Below, one piece after another: positions 9,610-19,277 of a stretch of DNA of 64,000 nt. The stretch is from an uncultured Muribaculaceae bacterium. GTDB lineage: Bacteria > Bacteroidota > Bacteroidia > Bacteroidales > Muribaculaceae. Location of the stretch: assembly GCA_910577585.1 (NCBI GenBank), contig CAJTNN010000006.1, forward strand, positions 1 through 64,000, written 5' to 3'. Below the pieces are notes generated by a model. That model searched no databases, was not told the DNA's origin, and was given only the letters and a program-made list of their open reading frames with translations. The position numbers were made by a program, and so were the translations under genes. Numbering within the stretch: position 1 is the first letter of the stretch; each line of letters opens with the position of its first letter.

Positions 9610-9664
9610 TGCAGTTGAAGAGATTCTTAGGGTGGTGAAGAGGGGTAGGATAGAGATGGATGAC

Positions 9665-10846
9665 TCACTGTCCGGCCAGACGGCGCACCTTGCGCAGCAC
9701 ACGCCCGGCCAGACGGCGCACCTTGTAGGAAAGGGTGAAATTGCCATACTTGCGCGCTATGTAGCGGTAGCCATGTCGCTCATACTCCTTGCGGAACTTC
9801 TCGGAGAGCGGATTGAGAGTGGTGGGATGCTTCAGATGCCCCTGCATGCAATCCTCCATGCGCGGACGTATGAGATTGAACTCGCCGGCCACATCATTAA
9901 ATATGCGCTCACCCTTAGGCGTGTTGACCAGCACGAGCGACAGACCGCGGTCGTCGGCATTCAGGTCAGAACCTGTGCGCTCCCATCCCCAGAAATCGGC
10001 CAGGGTGAGATCCCCCGTGCGTCTCAGATTGCAATAATGGCATTCGCCGCACGACGGCCGCAGCATGATGTGCTGATAGAAGAGATGGGTATACAGGTCA
10101 GAGGTATGCTCAGTGCGAACCCCTGTATTGGTGTCCTCGAGCGTCAGCGTCTCCTTATGAGCCCGCCAGCCGAAATCACGCTTATTGCGGAAATCCACGC
10201 CGGTGATTTTCATGCCGGGCCGCTTAAGAAGCGAGCGCTTGTAATCGCTCCACACAGCCGGCGAGGGTACACCATGACACACGATATCCACCGTCAGCAA
10301 CCGCTCATGCAACCTCTTGGGCACAAAAGAATGCAGCCCCGCAAGCTGGCAGGGGGTGCCGCTGAAGAGCACCCATCGGCCCTCGAGCAGGTCCTTGCGC
10401 GCGCGGCGGAACATGTCGGTCATGTCGCTCTGCACATATTTCGAGCCGCGCAACGTGTCGCGTCCCTCCCGGGTGGTCACCCGGCGGTGGCACACATTGA
10501 ATTCCTCATCATAGCCCGCGCCGTAGACCACTCCATCGCGCTCAAGCACCCAGTTGGAGAAAGCCGCGAAAGCGCCACCGCTGCGGCTCTTCATCACCTC
10601 ATCGAGATTCTTCATGCGCACTCCGAAAGGCTTCGGCTCATCAAAATTGTCGGGAGTGGCGTAGGCATCCGAAAAAGAGCAGACACGCTCACACATGCCG
10701 CACTCCACACACTTGGCAGTATCCACCACCGGATATCGGAATCCCATGGCATCGGGCTGCATCGTGATGGCATCCTTGCCGCATATGGCCATGCATGCCG
10801 AGCATCCGCAGCATTCAGAACCGGTCTTTAGTTTTGGCATATTCAA
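9665..10846 (-). CDS. FrhB/coenzyme F420 hydrogenase beta-subunit family Fe-S protein
   Basis: Cytosolic flavin/iron-sulfur protein. Two 4Fe-4S motifs lie at the N-terminus: the CCGCSACMAIC cluster near residues 12-22 and CVECGMCERVC near 41-51. The FrhB N- and C-terminal domains follow, including the SGGAFAAFSNW and FSGTPCQLAGL blocks. Bacteroidetes and Firmicutes glycan loci often pair such a protein with a pyruvyl transferase, as here; the redox role is not known. The C-terminus carries a duplicated basic segment, VRRLAGRVLRKVRRLAG, from an 18-bp direct repeat (9672-9722 region). The start may be 10846 or the ATG two codons later (10840). Confidence 0.85.
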   Translation of the reverse strand: MNMPKLKTGSECCGCSACMAICGKDAITMQPDAMGFRYPVVDTAKCVECGMCERVCSFSDAYATPDNFDEPKPFGVRMKNLDEVMKSRSGGAFAAFSNWVLERDGVVYGAGYDEEFNVCHRRVTTREGRDTLRGSKYVQSDMTDMFRRARKDLLEGRWVLFSGTPCQLAGLHSFVPKRLHERLLTVDIVCHGVPSPAVWSDYKRSLLKRPGMKITGVDFRNKRDFGWRAHKETLTLEDTNTGVRTEHTSDLYTHLFYQHIMLRPSCGECHYCNLRRTGDLTLADFWGWERTGSDLNADDRGLSLVLVNTPKGERIFNDVAGEFNLIRPRMEDCMQGHLKHPTTLNPLSEKFRKEYERHGYRYIARKYGNFTLSYKVRRLAGRVLRKVRRLAGQ

Positions 10847-10942
10847 TAGGTAAAATAATGAGGAAAAGAATTATAAAATAGATGGAGAGGAGAGCGGTGC
10901 AAACAAGCGCAGGGCCGATAAAAACGTGAATCCAATCAACCC

Positions 10943-12499
10943 TCAGGCGCCGCGGCGGCAGATCTTCGACCATAGAGCCAGCGCCTTCTCCCTGACAAAG
11001 TCACGCTCCGCGCGGTTGCATCCCACGAGATAGATCGTGGCCACTGTCAGCGCGAACTGCAAAGCGCAGTTCCCTATCAGTTTGCCCCAATTGTCGCAGA
11101 TGATGCATCTCGAAAGGATAAACGGCAGCATAGCACCTAAAATTGTGACCCCGATGGCCGGAGCATATACACGCTTCAGAAACTTAAGAATATCCAGCCC
11201 CACCGAGCGGCGCAGGATGAGCAACCGCGCCCCCAGGCAGCATTGCGAGATGACGATGGCCAGCACAAACACCGAGTCAGGACTCGCGCCGAAGCGCAGC
11301 AGCAGATAGGCCAGCGGAAAATTCAGCATCTGCATTCCACCCACGATGAGCTGGTAGACCTTGATGCGTCCGGTGGCCTGGTTTACAAACTGCAGCGGAA
11401 TCGAAAGCGACTCCGACAGGCCGAACAGCAGCATCAGCGAAGCAAACGAATCAGCATAATCAGGCACATCGCTCAACCAGAGTTTCAGCACGAAAGGCAT
11501 TTCCATCAGCAGCGGCAGTGAAAGACAGAGCAACAGAAAATACGAAAGTTTCGCGCTCTGGAAGGCCAGGCGCAGCGTGTAGTCCTTGTCGCCCGCCGCA
11601 TACGACTTGATGATCTGCGGATTGACCGCCAGCATGAAATTCTGCGAGAATCCACCGATAGCCTGATAGACCTGCATCGCGATGGCGCGCGCCGCATTCA
11701 GCGCCGTGCCGCAGAACATGTTGATGACAATATTCACACCCTGGTCGCGCAGTACACCCGAAGCCGACCCGATGAAATTCCAGCCTGAAAACTTCAGCAT
11801 CTCCTTCATCAGCCCCTTCTCGAAGCGGGCCTCCATATGGCACTCGGTGAAATGGCGCTTGCAATAAATGCCATACGTAAGGCGGATAGCGGCCGCCGCC
11901 ACAAGCAGCATCACCGCATAAAACACAAGCGAATCAAACGGGGGGTAATACAGCATCAGCGCCACCCCCAGCTTGAGCGTCACCTCCAGCAGACTCACAT
12001 AAGCAAACGCCTGCATGCGTTCATGCGCTATGATGGCAGCATTGTAGGGCACACTCAGCATATTGATTACAAAAGTGGCCAGCGAGCACTGCAGCACCCA
12101 ATGGGCTGCCGAAAGACGCTCCGGGGCGATGACCATCTTATTGTTAAGAAACCATATGCCCCCCGTCTCCACCAGCAGCACGATAGCCATGGCAAGCAAC
12201 ATCTGGATCCACACCGAAGTCGAGAACACCAGGCGCAGCCTCGGACCGCCCCCCTTGCCCAATTCGAAGGTCAGAAATCGGCTGATAGCCGAAGTGAGCG
12301 AAGCGGAAAGAATCGCGAACATCGCCACGATGCCCCCCACCACACTATATATACCATAATTATTGACGCCAAGTTGCAGCAGTACCACACGACTCGTATA
12401 GAACGTGATGGCCATGGTCAGGAACATCCTGACATACAGCAAAGCCGTGTTCTTGGCTATGCGCTTCCCATTGGCTGAAGATGATGTGTCGGTGCCCAT
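10943..12499 (-). CDS. Wzx-type oligosaccharide flippase
   Basis: Multispan inner-membrane protein (518 residues, about 12 hydrophobic segments) of the MATE/polysaccharide-transport superfamily, which flips undecaprenyl-linked repeat units to the periplasm. The N-terminus RIAKNTALLYVRMFLTMAIT, then YTSRVVLLQLGVNNYGIYSV, is characteristic of Bacteroidetes O-antigen/capsule flippases. It lies 20 bp downstream of the acyltransferase and upstream of the FrhB gene on the same strand. The Wzy-like polymerase at 15154 on the plus arm is its natural partner. Confidence 0.9.
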   Translation of the reverse strand: MGTDTSSSANGKRIAKNTALLYVRMFLTMAITFYTSRVVLLQLGVNNYGIYSVVGGIVAMFAILSASLTSAISRFLTFELGKGGGPRLRLVFSTSVWIQMLLAMAIVLLVETGGIWFLNNKMVIAPERLSAAHWVLQCSLATFVINMLSVPYNAAIIAHERMQAFAYVSLLEVTLKLGVALMLYYPPFDSLVFYAVMLLVAAAAIRLTYGIYCKRHFTECHMEARFEKGLMKEMLKFSGWNFIGSASGVLRDQGVNIVINMFCGTALNAARAIAMQVYQAIGGFSQNFMLAVNPQIIKSYAAGDKDYTLRLAFQSAKLSYFLLLCLSLPLLMEMPFVLKLWLSDVPDYADSFASLMLLFGLSESLSIPLQFVNQATGRIKVYQLIVGGMQMLNFPLAYLLLRFGASPDSVFVLAIVISQCCLGARLLILRRSVGLDILKFLKRVYAPAIGVTILGAMLPFILSRCIICDNWGKLIGNCALQFALTVATIYLVGCNRAERDFVREKALALWSKICRRGA

Positions 12500-12519
12500 G
12501 TCTATGCCTTTGCCTCTCT

Positions 12520-13596
12520 TTATTTACGTGTGAGCCGCTGCTTGGTGAAGTCTAATCCGTAGGATATCGCCAGCGGGATTATAATGCCCACGATGGTGTA
12601 TAGAATCCAGTGCAGGTCGGTGGCCGGGATACTCTTATCCTTGAATCCGATTACCGGAAACTCAGCCATGGTCTCCACAGGCAGGTCATGCCATACGACC
12701 CTCATCCATGTCACCAGCTTGAAGGCCAGGAAATGGAATATAAGTATGTCGAGAGTGCGGTTGCCGATTTTCACGATATACTTCCAGCCCCCCGCCGGCG
12801 ACACCGGCCAGAAGACCACGATCAACCCCCACGTGATGATCGAAGCCGTGAGATAATAGGGGATAATCTGGAAGATATCATTGCGTGTCATAGCCCCGCG
12901 CACCCAGAAAGTGCCGATGGTGATGGCGCACAGAGCCGCAATCACAGCCGGCGTGCGTCGCGCCTGCATATGCAGATTCCCGGTGGCAATTAATGTGCCG
13001 GTCAGGAAGAAGGCCGTGGCCTGGAAATTGAGCGAATTGAAATATAGCACAGACGGCACACCGTCGATAGCCAGCAGGCAGGCAATAGCCAGCGCCCCCC
13101 CGATGCCCCACAGCAGACTCTTGCGCGAGATACCCGTAAGCCGCAGATAGAGAATCGACACCATCGAGGCAAACAACAGCGAAGTCAGAAACCAGAATCC
13201 CCCCAGCAGCTGCTCGGTAGAGATCATGAAGAACCCCTTCACCACATGCATCGCCCCCTCCTTGAGCGAATAGCTCTCGGAATAGAGCGACAGTGCATGC
13301 ATCAGATTATGCAGCACGATATAGATGAGAGTCCATTTGAAGAATGGCCACCATATAGTCAGGAGTTTGCGGGAGCAGAAAGTCTTGATATCACTCAGAT
13401 AGCGGGTCTTGAGCAAGAAACCCGATATGATGAAGAAAGCCGGCATATTGAAAGTGCCGATCATCTGGCAAAGCCCGCGAGGCGCTCCGGAATGGCCTAT
13501 CACCATCAGGATAATGCACAGACCCTTGATGACATCAAGAGCGATGTTGCGTGGTTGTACCTGTATGTTGGAAGACATTGATGTTGGATTAGACAT
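12520..13596 (-). CDS. Acyltransferase family 3 membrane protein (glycan O-acetyltransferase)
   Basis: Ten-span-type acyltransferase of 358 residues that probably O-acetylates a sugar of the surface glycan. It has the family opening ALDVIKGLCIILMVIGHSG with the conserved histidine, then FNMPAFFIISGFLLKTRY. Similar Bacteroidetes proteins are annotated as fucose 4-O-acetylases, which would fit the GDP-fucose genes nearby, but the acceptor cannot be read from sequence. It is the first gene of the minus arm; I found no exact -7 box upstream. Confidence 0.85.
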   Translation of the reverse strand: MSNPTSMSSNIQVQPRNIALDVIKGLCIILMVIGHSGAPRGLCQMIGTFNMPAFFIISGFLLKTRYLSDIKTFCSRKLLTIWWPFFKWTLIYIVLHNLMHALSLYSESYSLKEGAMHVVKGFFMISTEQLLGGFWFLTSLLFASMVSILYLRLTGISRKSLLWGIGGALAIACLLAIDGVPSVLYFNSLNFQATAFFLTGTLIATGNLHMQARRTPAVIAALCAITIGTFWVRGAMTRNDIFQIIPYYLTASIITWGLIVVFWPVSPAGGWKYIVKIGNRTLDILIFHFLAFKLVTWMRVVWHDLPVETMAEFPVIGFKDKSIPATDLHWILYTIVGIIIPLAISYGLDFTKQRLTRK

Positions 13597-13765
13597 AAAT
13601 TACCTCTGATATAACGCCCGATTCGGCGCAAAGCGTATAATGCAGGACGCAAATAATAAAAAAGCGAAAAGATAGTTATATAGTTAGAGCCCCCTCGGAA
13701 GAGGGGGATAAATTGTTGTATAATTGCGATAATATAGAATAGACTCTTCTATCAGTCAGCAACTT

Positions 13766-15082
13766 ATGAAAAGATACAAGATAGCCGTAGCCGGCACAGG
13801 CTACGTCGGTATGAGCCTCGCCACCCTGCTTGCGCAGCACAACGATGTTGTGGCTGTGGATGTTGTGGCCGAGAAAGTAGATATGGTGAATCGTCGTGTG
13901 TCGCCCATACAGGATGATTATATAGAGCGTTACCTTGCCGAGAAGGAGCTCAGTCTCGCAGCCACTCTTGATGGCGCAGCCGCATACGCTGATGCCGATT
14001 TCGTGGTGGTGGCCGCACCTACCAACTATGATTCCGAGAAGAATTATTTCGACACATCGAAGGTGGAGCAGGTCATCGACCTCGTGCTCGCGGTCAATCC
14101 GAAGGCCACGATCGTGATCAAGTCTACCATCCCCGTAGGATATTGCCGCTCGCTCTACCGCCGTTACGCCGCGCAGGGTGTGGAGCGCCTCAATCTTCTC
14201 TTCGCACCCGAATTCCTGCGCGAGAGCAAAGCCCTCTACGACAATCTTTATCCGAGCCGCATCATATTGGGTGTGCCCAAGATAATCAGTTCAGATGAAT
14301 TCGATGCCGAGAACCGCGCCATCGAGAGCATCGCCGACATACCCTATCTCACCGACCAGGCCCACATCTTCGCCGACCTTCTGCAGCAGGGAGCCGAGAA
14401 GAAGGATATCCCGGTGCTCTTCATGGGCATGAAAGAGGCAGAGGCCGTGAAGCTCTTCGCCAACACATATCTCGCCCTGCGCGTCAGCTACTTCAATGAG
14501 CTCGACACCTATGCCGAGGTAAAGGGTCTTGACGCTCAGGCAATTATCGAGGGTATTGGACTTGACCCCCGCATCGGCACACACTACAACAATCCCTCGT
14601 TTGGCTACGGCGGCTACTGCCTGCCCAAAGACACCAAGCAGTTGCTCGCCAACTACGCCGATGTGCCGCAGAACATGATGTCGGCCATCGTAGAGAGCAA
14701 CCGCACCCGCAAAGACTTCATTGCCGACCGCGTGCTCAAGAAGGCCGGCTACTACGCTTACGCTGCCGACAACGCCTACGACCATGGCAAGGAGAATGAA
14801 TGTGTGATAGGTGTCTACCGCCTCACCATGAAGAGCAACAGCGACAACTTCCGCCAGTCGTCGATACAGGGTGTGATGAAGCGCATCAAGGCCAAGGGGG
14901 CCAAGGTGATAATCTACGAGCCCACCCTTGAGTCAGGCACAACATTCTTCGGCAGCCTCGTGGTCAATGACCTCGACGAATTCAAGCGCCGTTCAGACGC
15001 CATCATAGCCAATCGCTTCGATTCATGCCTTGACGACGTAGAAGAGAAAGTATACACCCGCGACCTTTTCCGTCGCGACTGA
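13766..15082 (+). CDS. ugd: UDP-glucose 6-dehydrogenase (nucleotide-sugar dehydrogenase)
   Basis: Oxidises UDP-glucose to UDP-glucuronate with two NAD+. The Rossmann motif [12 protein letters not shown] is at residues 8-19, the central [11 protein letters not shown] block near 150, and the catalytic cysteine lies in [16 protein letters not shown] near 285. At 438 residues it is longer than the ~388-residue enterobacterial short form; the extra length is in the C-terminal UDP-binding domain. It is the first gene of the plus arm, diverging from the acyltransferase. UDP-GlcA would make the polymer acidic. Confidence 0.93.
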   Translation: MKRYKIAVAGTGYVGMSLATLLAQHNDVVAVDVVAEKVDMVNRRVSPIQDDYIERYLAEKELSLAATLDGAAAYADADFVVVAAPTNYDSEKNYFDTSKVEQVIDLVLAVNPKATIVIKSTIPVGYCRSLYRRYAAQGVERLNLLFAPEFLRESKALYDNLYPSRIILGVPKIISSDEFDAENRAIESIADIPYLTDQAHIFADLLQQGAEKKDIPVLFMGMKEAEAVKLFANTYLALRVSYFNELDTYAEVKGLDAQAIIEGIGLDPRIGTHYNNPSFGYGGYCLPKDTKQLLANYADVPQNMMSAIVESNRTRKDFIADRVLKKAGYYAYAADNAYDHGKENECVIGVYRLTMKSNSDNFRQSSIQGVMKRIKAKGAKVIIYEPTLESGTTFFGSLVVNDLDEFKRRSDAIIANRFDSCLDDVEEKVYTRDLFRRD

Positions 15083-15090
15083 CATCGCCC

Positions 15091-15133
15091 GCGGCGTGGC
15101 CCCTCCCTGCTGAGAGGGGGCGCGCCGCCGAAT
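15091..15133 (+). other. GC-rich imperfect hairpin between ugd and wzy
   Basis: GCGGCG and CCCCTC on the left pair with GAG-GGGG and CGCCGC on the right, with no T run. It could be a partial terminator or an mRNA processing/stability element that lowers expression of the downstream genes. Confidence 0.35.
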
Positions 15134-15153
15134 ATTCACGATATAAACTCAAA

Positions 15154-16422
15154 ATGTGGCCACTGTTTAAAGTAGTCAATCTGCTATACCTGATGGTGTC
15201 GAGCTATGCATGGTTCGCCTTCCTCCTGCCCGGCAATCTGGTGCCGGTGCTGGTGAGCGGATTCATGATACTCTGCTACGCCTTCGGTAACTTCAATGTC
15301 AAGATGACTCCGCGGGTGTATGGGTTGATGGGCGTCATCATCCTCTACTCACTCTACGGATTCTTCATCTTAGGCACCTCCTTCGGCTCGCTCACCTTCT
15401 TCTCCTATCTGCCGGCGGTGCTGATATTCATGCTCGATGTGCCGAAACAGACTGACCTTCTGAGGTTTGTCACCAAATGGCTCTCGATAATCATGGCTGT
15501 CAGCCTGGGTGTATACTTCATCACCTACGTTGTCGATCTGCCGCACACCACCTTCTATCCGCGCGGACTGGAGAACTATCTCCCCTTCGACAATTACTTC
15601 TTCCTTCTGAAATCGAAGATGTACGGCACCGAGTTCGGCAACATCGTGCGCTTCAGCGGCCCCTTCCTTGAGCCCGGCCACCAGTCGATGATATGCTCGC
15701 TGCTGTTGTTTGCCAACCGTTTCAAATTTCGCGAGCAGCCCCTGATGTGGGTGCTTCTGGCCTCGGTGTTCGTGTCATTGTCGCTGGCCGGCTATCTGAT
15801 TCTGGCAGTAGGTTATCTGCTCGTGAAGCTGCGCAACGTGTATGCCATCGGCAGTGTCGCCGCGGTCTTCATCACAGCCTGGCTCACCATCACAGTTTTC
15901 TGGAATGATGGTAACAACATCGCCAATGTCCTGATTGTGGAGCGACTGGAATTTGACGACAACAAAGGCATCAAAGGCAACAACCGCACCATCAAGCAGA
16001 CCGACTATTTCTACAAAGAATGTGTGCGCGACGGCACGATATGGCTCGGAGTGCGCACCCAGAAGGCCGATAAGCTCAAGATACGCGGTGCCGGCTACAA
16101 GATTTTCCTTATCCGCTACGGCATCGTGGCCTCTCTCTTCGTGCTCACAATCTACATCATGCTTATCAACCCGCAATCCAACAAGCGCTACAGCTACTCC
16201 TTCCTGCTGCTGATGGCCATAATCTTCCTTCAGCGTGCATATCCCGGATGGTACTCGTGGCTGTTGCCATACGTGCTGGGCATAGGCATAATGCGCCACC
16301 GCACATTCTCGGGCAAGTTCGTGGTGCGGCGCAGCTCGATTCCTGAAGTGAGAATCCCTGTAGGCGGAGGAGCTCCGCAATCACATGATAACGCCGAGAC
16401 CGAAGCGATCTCCCGACAATAG
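15154..16422 (+). CDS. Wzy-like O-antigen/capsule polymerase
   Basis: Polytopic membrane protein of 422 residues with about ten hydrophobic segments and a large central loop. The segment VRFSGPFLEPGHQSM matches the arginine/EPG pattern seen in Bacteroidetes Wzy polymerases (family knowledge). Wzy joins lipid-linked repeat units in the periplasm. It sits in a locus with a flippase and glycosyltransferases and is the only polymerase candidate. Sequence conservation in Wzy is poor, so the call rests on topology, the EPG motif and context. Confidence 0.75.
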   Translation: MWPLFKVVNLLYLMVSSYAWFAFLLPGNLVPVLVSGFMILCYAFGNFNVKMTPRVYGLMGVIILYSLYGFFILGTSFGSLTFFSYLPAVLIFMLDVPKQTDLLRFVTKWLSIIMAVSLGVYFITYVVDLPHTTFYPRGLENYLPFDNYFFLLKSKMYGTEFGNIVRFSGPFLEPGHQSMICSLLLFANRFKFREQPLMWVLLASVFVSLSLAGYLILAVGYLLVKLRNVYAIGSVAAVFITAWLTITVFWNDGNNIANVLIVERLEFDDNKGIKGNNRTIKQTDYFYKECVRDGTIWLGVRTQKADKLKIRGAGYKIFLIRYGIVASLFVLTIYIMLINPQSNKRYSYSFLLLMAIIFLQRAYPGWYSWLLPYVLGIGIMRHRTFSGKFVVRRSSIPEVRIPVGGGAPQSHDNAETEAISRQ

Positions 16423-16435
16423 CAGTAGTGAAGAT

Positions 16436-17317
16436 ATGGATATATCAGTCATCATAGTCAGCTACAACACCTCGGGGTTGCTCCGCGACTGCCTCGATTC
16501 GATACGCCGGTGCACCTCGGGTGTGGACTACGAGGTGATAGTCGTCGACAACGACTCGCACGACGGCACCCCCGATATGCTGCGGCGCGACTATCCCTGG
16601 GTGCGGCTCATAGAGAGCGGAGGGAATCTCGGCTTCGGCCGCGCTAATAATCTTGGCTCCGAGGCTGCACGCGGCAAGTATCTGCTCTATCTGAACTCCG
16701 ACACCATACTGCGCAACAATGCCCTGCGGATCATGTGGGAATATGCAGAATCACCCGAGGGTGCCGACACAGGCGTAATCGGTGCGATACTGCTTGATGC
16801 GCAGGGTCAGCCCTGTCATTCATATGGCCGCTTCATCACCCCGCGCCGTGAGCTGAAGAATGTGGTGGCGAAGTATCTGCGCTTTCTCAAAGACCCCGAA
16901 CTGCTGCATCCCTCGCCGGTGGAGGCACCGAAAGATGTGGAGTACATCACCGGTGCCATGATGATGGTGCCGCGCAAGGTGTATGAATCCATCGGAGGCT
17001 TCGACCCGGACTTCTTCATGTACTGCGAAGAGGTAGACTGGCAGCTACGCATGTCGCAGCACGGATTGCGCCGCGTGGTGATACCCGGCCCGGAGGTGGT
17101 GCATCTCGAGGGTGGCAGCGCCGGCGGCGGTGGCAAAGGCCGGTGGTCGGTAGGGAGGTCGGCCAACATGCATGCCTCGCTCAAGACCTATCTGCGCAAG
17201 CACCACGGCAAGAGCTATAAACTCTTCCGCCCCCTTTATCTTCTCCTCAATACCCCCTCGATACTCCTCATGGGGATAAAAGACCCCGTCTATCTCAAGC
17301 TGCTCGGCAAGCAATAG
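16436..17317 (+). CDS. Glycosyltransferase family 2 (rhamnosyltransferase-like)
   Basis: Cytosolic/peripheral GT-A enzyme of 293 residues: ISVIIVSYNTSGLLRDCLDS opens the fold, VVDNDSHDGT and GGNLGFGRANN follow, LYLNSDT supplies the DxD-type metal site, and the acceptor half has GAMMMVPR and DFFMYCEEVDWQLR. This ED-containing motif set is that of WbbL-type rhamnosyltransferases, which would use the dTDP-rhamnose made by rfbACDB at 56.6-60.5 kb. The ATG at 16436 is preferred over 16385, which would overlap the polymerase gene and add 17 non-family residues. Confidence 0.9.
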   Translation: MDISVIIVSYNTSGLLRDCLDSIRRCTSGVDYEVIVVDNDSHDGTPDMLRRDYPWVRLIESGGNLGFGRANNLGSEAARGKYLLYLNSDTILRNNALRIMWEYAESPEGADTGVIGAILLDAQGQPCHSYGRFITPRRELKNVVAKYLRFLKDPELLHPSPVEAPKDVEYITGAMMMVPRKVYESIGGFDPDFFMYCEEVDWQLRMSQHGLRRVVIPGPEVVHLEGGSAGGGGKGRWSVGRSANMHASLKTYLRKHHGKSYKLFRPLYLLLNTPSILLMGIKDPVYLKLLGKQ

Positions 17318-17438
17318 CCTGTGGGCTTTGCATCTGCGGGCAGCCATACAGCATACGCAAATCAAACAGAAAGGGTGGGGCAGCGGTGTCGCACTGACCC
17401 CCGCCACCCCAGCCGACATAGAGAATCAACATATAGAT

Positions 17439-19277
17439 ATGCAGGCAATAATTCTGGCGGCCGGACTTGGCAGACGTCTCGGCGAGTTTACCGCCCACAA
17501 CACAAAATGCATGGTCGAGGCCAATGGCGTACGACTCATCGACCGGCTGATGCGCCAGCTCATGGCCGCCGGGATGTCAAGGATAGTCATCGTAGTGGGC
17601 TATGAGGGTGAGAGTCTGCGCCGGCATGTGCAGCAGTCGTTTCCGCAGGCTCCGGTGGTGTTTGTAGAGAATCCCGTCTATGCCAAGACCAACAACATCT
17701 ACTCCCTCTGGCTTGCCCGCGACTACATGGCCGGCGACGACACCCTGCTGCTCGAGTCAGACCTCATCGTGGAGGATGCCGTCATAGCCCGCGCCCTCGA
17801 CAGCCGATATGCCGATTGCGCCCTCGTGTCGAAATATCAGCCCTGGATGGATGGAACGATGGTCACCATCGACCACGACGACAATATCGTCAACTTCATC
17901 CCCAAGAAAGCATTCGACTATGCCGACACCGCCTCATACTACAAGACGGTGAATATCTATAAATTCTCACGCCGGTTTATAGTCAACAACTATCTGCCGT
18001 TTCTCGAGGCATATATCCGCGCCTTGGGCGAGAATGAATACTACGAGCAGGTGCTCAGGGTGCTCACCCTTATCGATTCCACAGGCATAAAAGCCGTGGA
18101 TGTGCAGGGCCTCAAATGGTATGAGATCGACGATGTGCAGGACCTGCGCATCGCCGAGACAATCTTCGCAAGCCCCGAACAGCGCCTCGCCAAGATGAGC
18201 CAGGCCTACGGCGGCTACTGGCGCTATCCCGGGGTGCTCGATTACTGCTATCTCGTCAATCCCTACTTCCCCCGCACCCGCATGGTCGAGGAGATGAAAG
18301 CAAACTTCGACGAACTCCTGCGCAACTACCCCTCCGGGATGGGTGTCAACTCACTGCTGGCCGCCAAATACTTCGGACTCCGTCAGGAATACACCTGTGT
18401 GGGGAATGGTGCCGCCGAACTCATCAAGAGCCTCATGGAGGGTATGACGGGTAAACTCGGAGTCATCTACCCCACATTTGAAGAATACCCCAACCGTCTG
18501 CCCGCCGAGCGCCGTGTGGTCTTTCATCCGCAGGGGCCCGACTTCGCCTACACTGCCGATGACCTGATAGACTTCTTCGCCGACAAGGATATCGAGGCAC
18601 TGCTGGTGGTGAACCCCGACAATCCCACCGGCAACTTCATCTCCCCCGCCGGACTGCAGCGTCTCATCGCATGGAGTGCCGCAAAGGGTGTGCGCCTCAT
18701 TGTGGATGAATCATTCGTGGACTTCGCCGATGAGGGGGACCACGCCACCCTGCTGCGCAACGACCTTCTCGAAGCCTCCCCCCATCTGTGGGTGATGAAA
18801 AGCATCTCCAAATCATACGGTGTGCCCGGGCTGCGCCTCGGCGTGCTCGCCTCAGGCGACACCGATGGTATAAGCCGCCTCAAAAAAGATGTAGCCATAT
18901 GGAATATCAACTCATTTGCCGAATTCTACATGCAGATATTCGGCAAATATGAGGGGGACTATGTGCGCTCATGCCAGGAATTCCGCCGCGAACGCGCCAT
19001 ATTCCATAGCGAGCTCGAAGAGATACCCTATCTGCGTGTCATCCCCTCGCAAGCCAACTATTTCCTATGCGAGGTACTTCCCCCCTTCACAGCCCATGAA
19101 CTCGCACTGCGGCTCCTGACCGATGCCGATATCCTAATCAAGGATGCCAGCGGCAAGAAAGGATTTGAGGGGAGAGGTGAATACGTAAGACTCGCCATCC
19201 GCGACCGTCACGACAACTCGCGCCTCATAGCGACACTCAAGAGCCTCGAGGCGACCCCCAACCAAAAGCAATCATGA
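17439..19277 (+). CDS. LicC/PntC-like nucleotidyltransferase fused to a CobD/HisC-like PLP enzyme
   Basis: A 612-residue fusion. Residues 1-~240 are a nucleotidyltransferase: AIILAAGLGRRLGE (pyrophosphorylase loop), K-x-x-V with the metal/substrate segment TNNIYSL, LLLESDLIV, and WYEIDDVQDL, all as in phosphocholine/phosphonate cytidylyltransferases. Residues ~260-610 are a fold-type I PLP enzyme: VVNPDNPTGN, DESFVDFAD and the lysine motif SISKSYGVPGLRLG, followed by IWNINSFAE. F in place of Y after DES, and PGLRLG, look closer to CobD phosphothreonine decarboxylase than to HisC (from memory). The inference is that it makes a CDP-activated amino-alcohol phosphate or aminophosphonate in one polypeptide. 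The ATG at 17439 starts the NTase motif; 17328 would add 37 unrelated residues. It overlaps licD by ATGA. Confidence 0.85.
   Translation: MQAIILAAGLGRRLGEFTAHNTKCMVEANGVRLIDRLMRQLMAAGMSRIVIVVGYEGESLRRHVQQSFPQAPVVFVENPVYAKTNNIYSLWLARDYMAGDDTLLLESDLIVEDAVIARALDSRYADCALVSKYQPWMDGTMVTIDHDDNIVNFIPKKAFDYADTASYYKTVNIYKFSRRFIVNNYLPFLEAYIRALGENEYYEQVLRVLTLIDSTGIKAVDVQGLKWYEIDDVQDLRIAETIFASPEQRLAKMSQAYGGYWRYPGVLDYCYLVNPYFPRTRMVEEMKANFDELLRNYPSGMGVNSLLAAKYFGLRQEYTCVGNGAAELIKSLMEGMTGKLGVIYPTFEEYPNRLPAERRVVFHPQGPDFAYTADDLIDFFADKDIEALLVVNPDNPTGNFISPAGLQRLIAWSAAKGVRLIVDESFVDFADEGDHATLLRNDLLEASPHLWVMKSISKSYGVPGLRLGVLASGDTDGISRLKKDVAIWNINSFAEFYMQIFGKYEGDYVRSCQEFRRERAIFHSELEEIPYLRVIPSQANYFLCEVLPPFTAHELALRLLTDADILIKDASGKKGFEGRGEYVRLAIRDRHDNSRLIATLKSLEATPNQKQS

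Noticed and set aside
9590..10831. 413-codon plus-strand frame opposite the FrhB gene
   Set aside because: It is the antisense shadow of a clear Fe-S protein gene; the translation is rich in H/R and has no domain.
13612..13765. Promoter of ugd and of the divergent acyltransferase operon
   Set aside because: Only near matches (TATAATTG, TACGCTTTG) with wrong spacing were seen, so no site is claimed.
17328..17438. Extended N-terminus of the NTase/PLP fusion
   Set aside because: The added 37 residues have no similarity to the family and the NTase motif begins directly at 17439.
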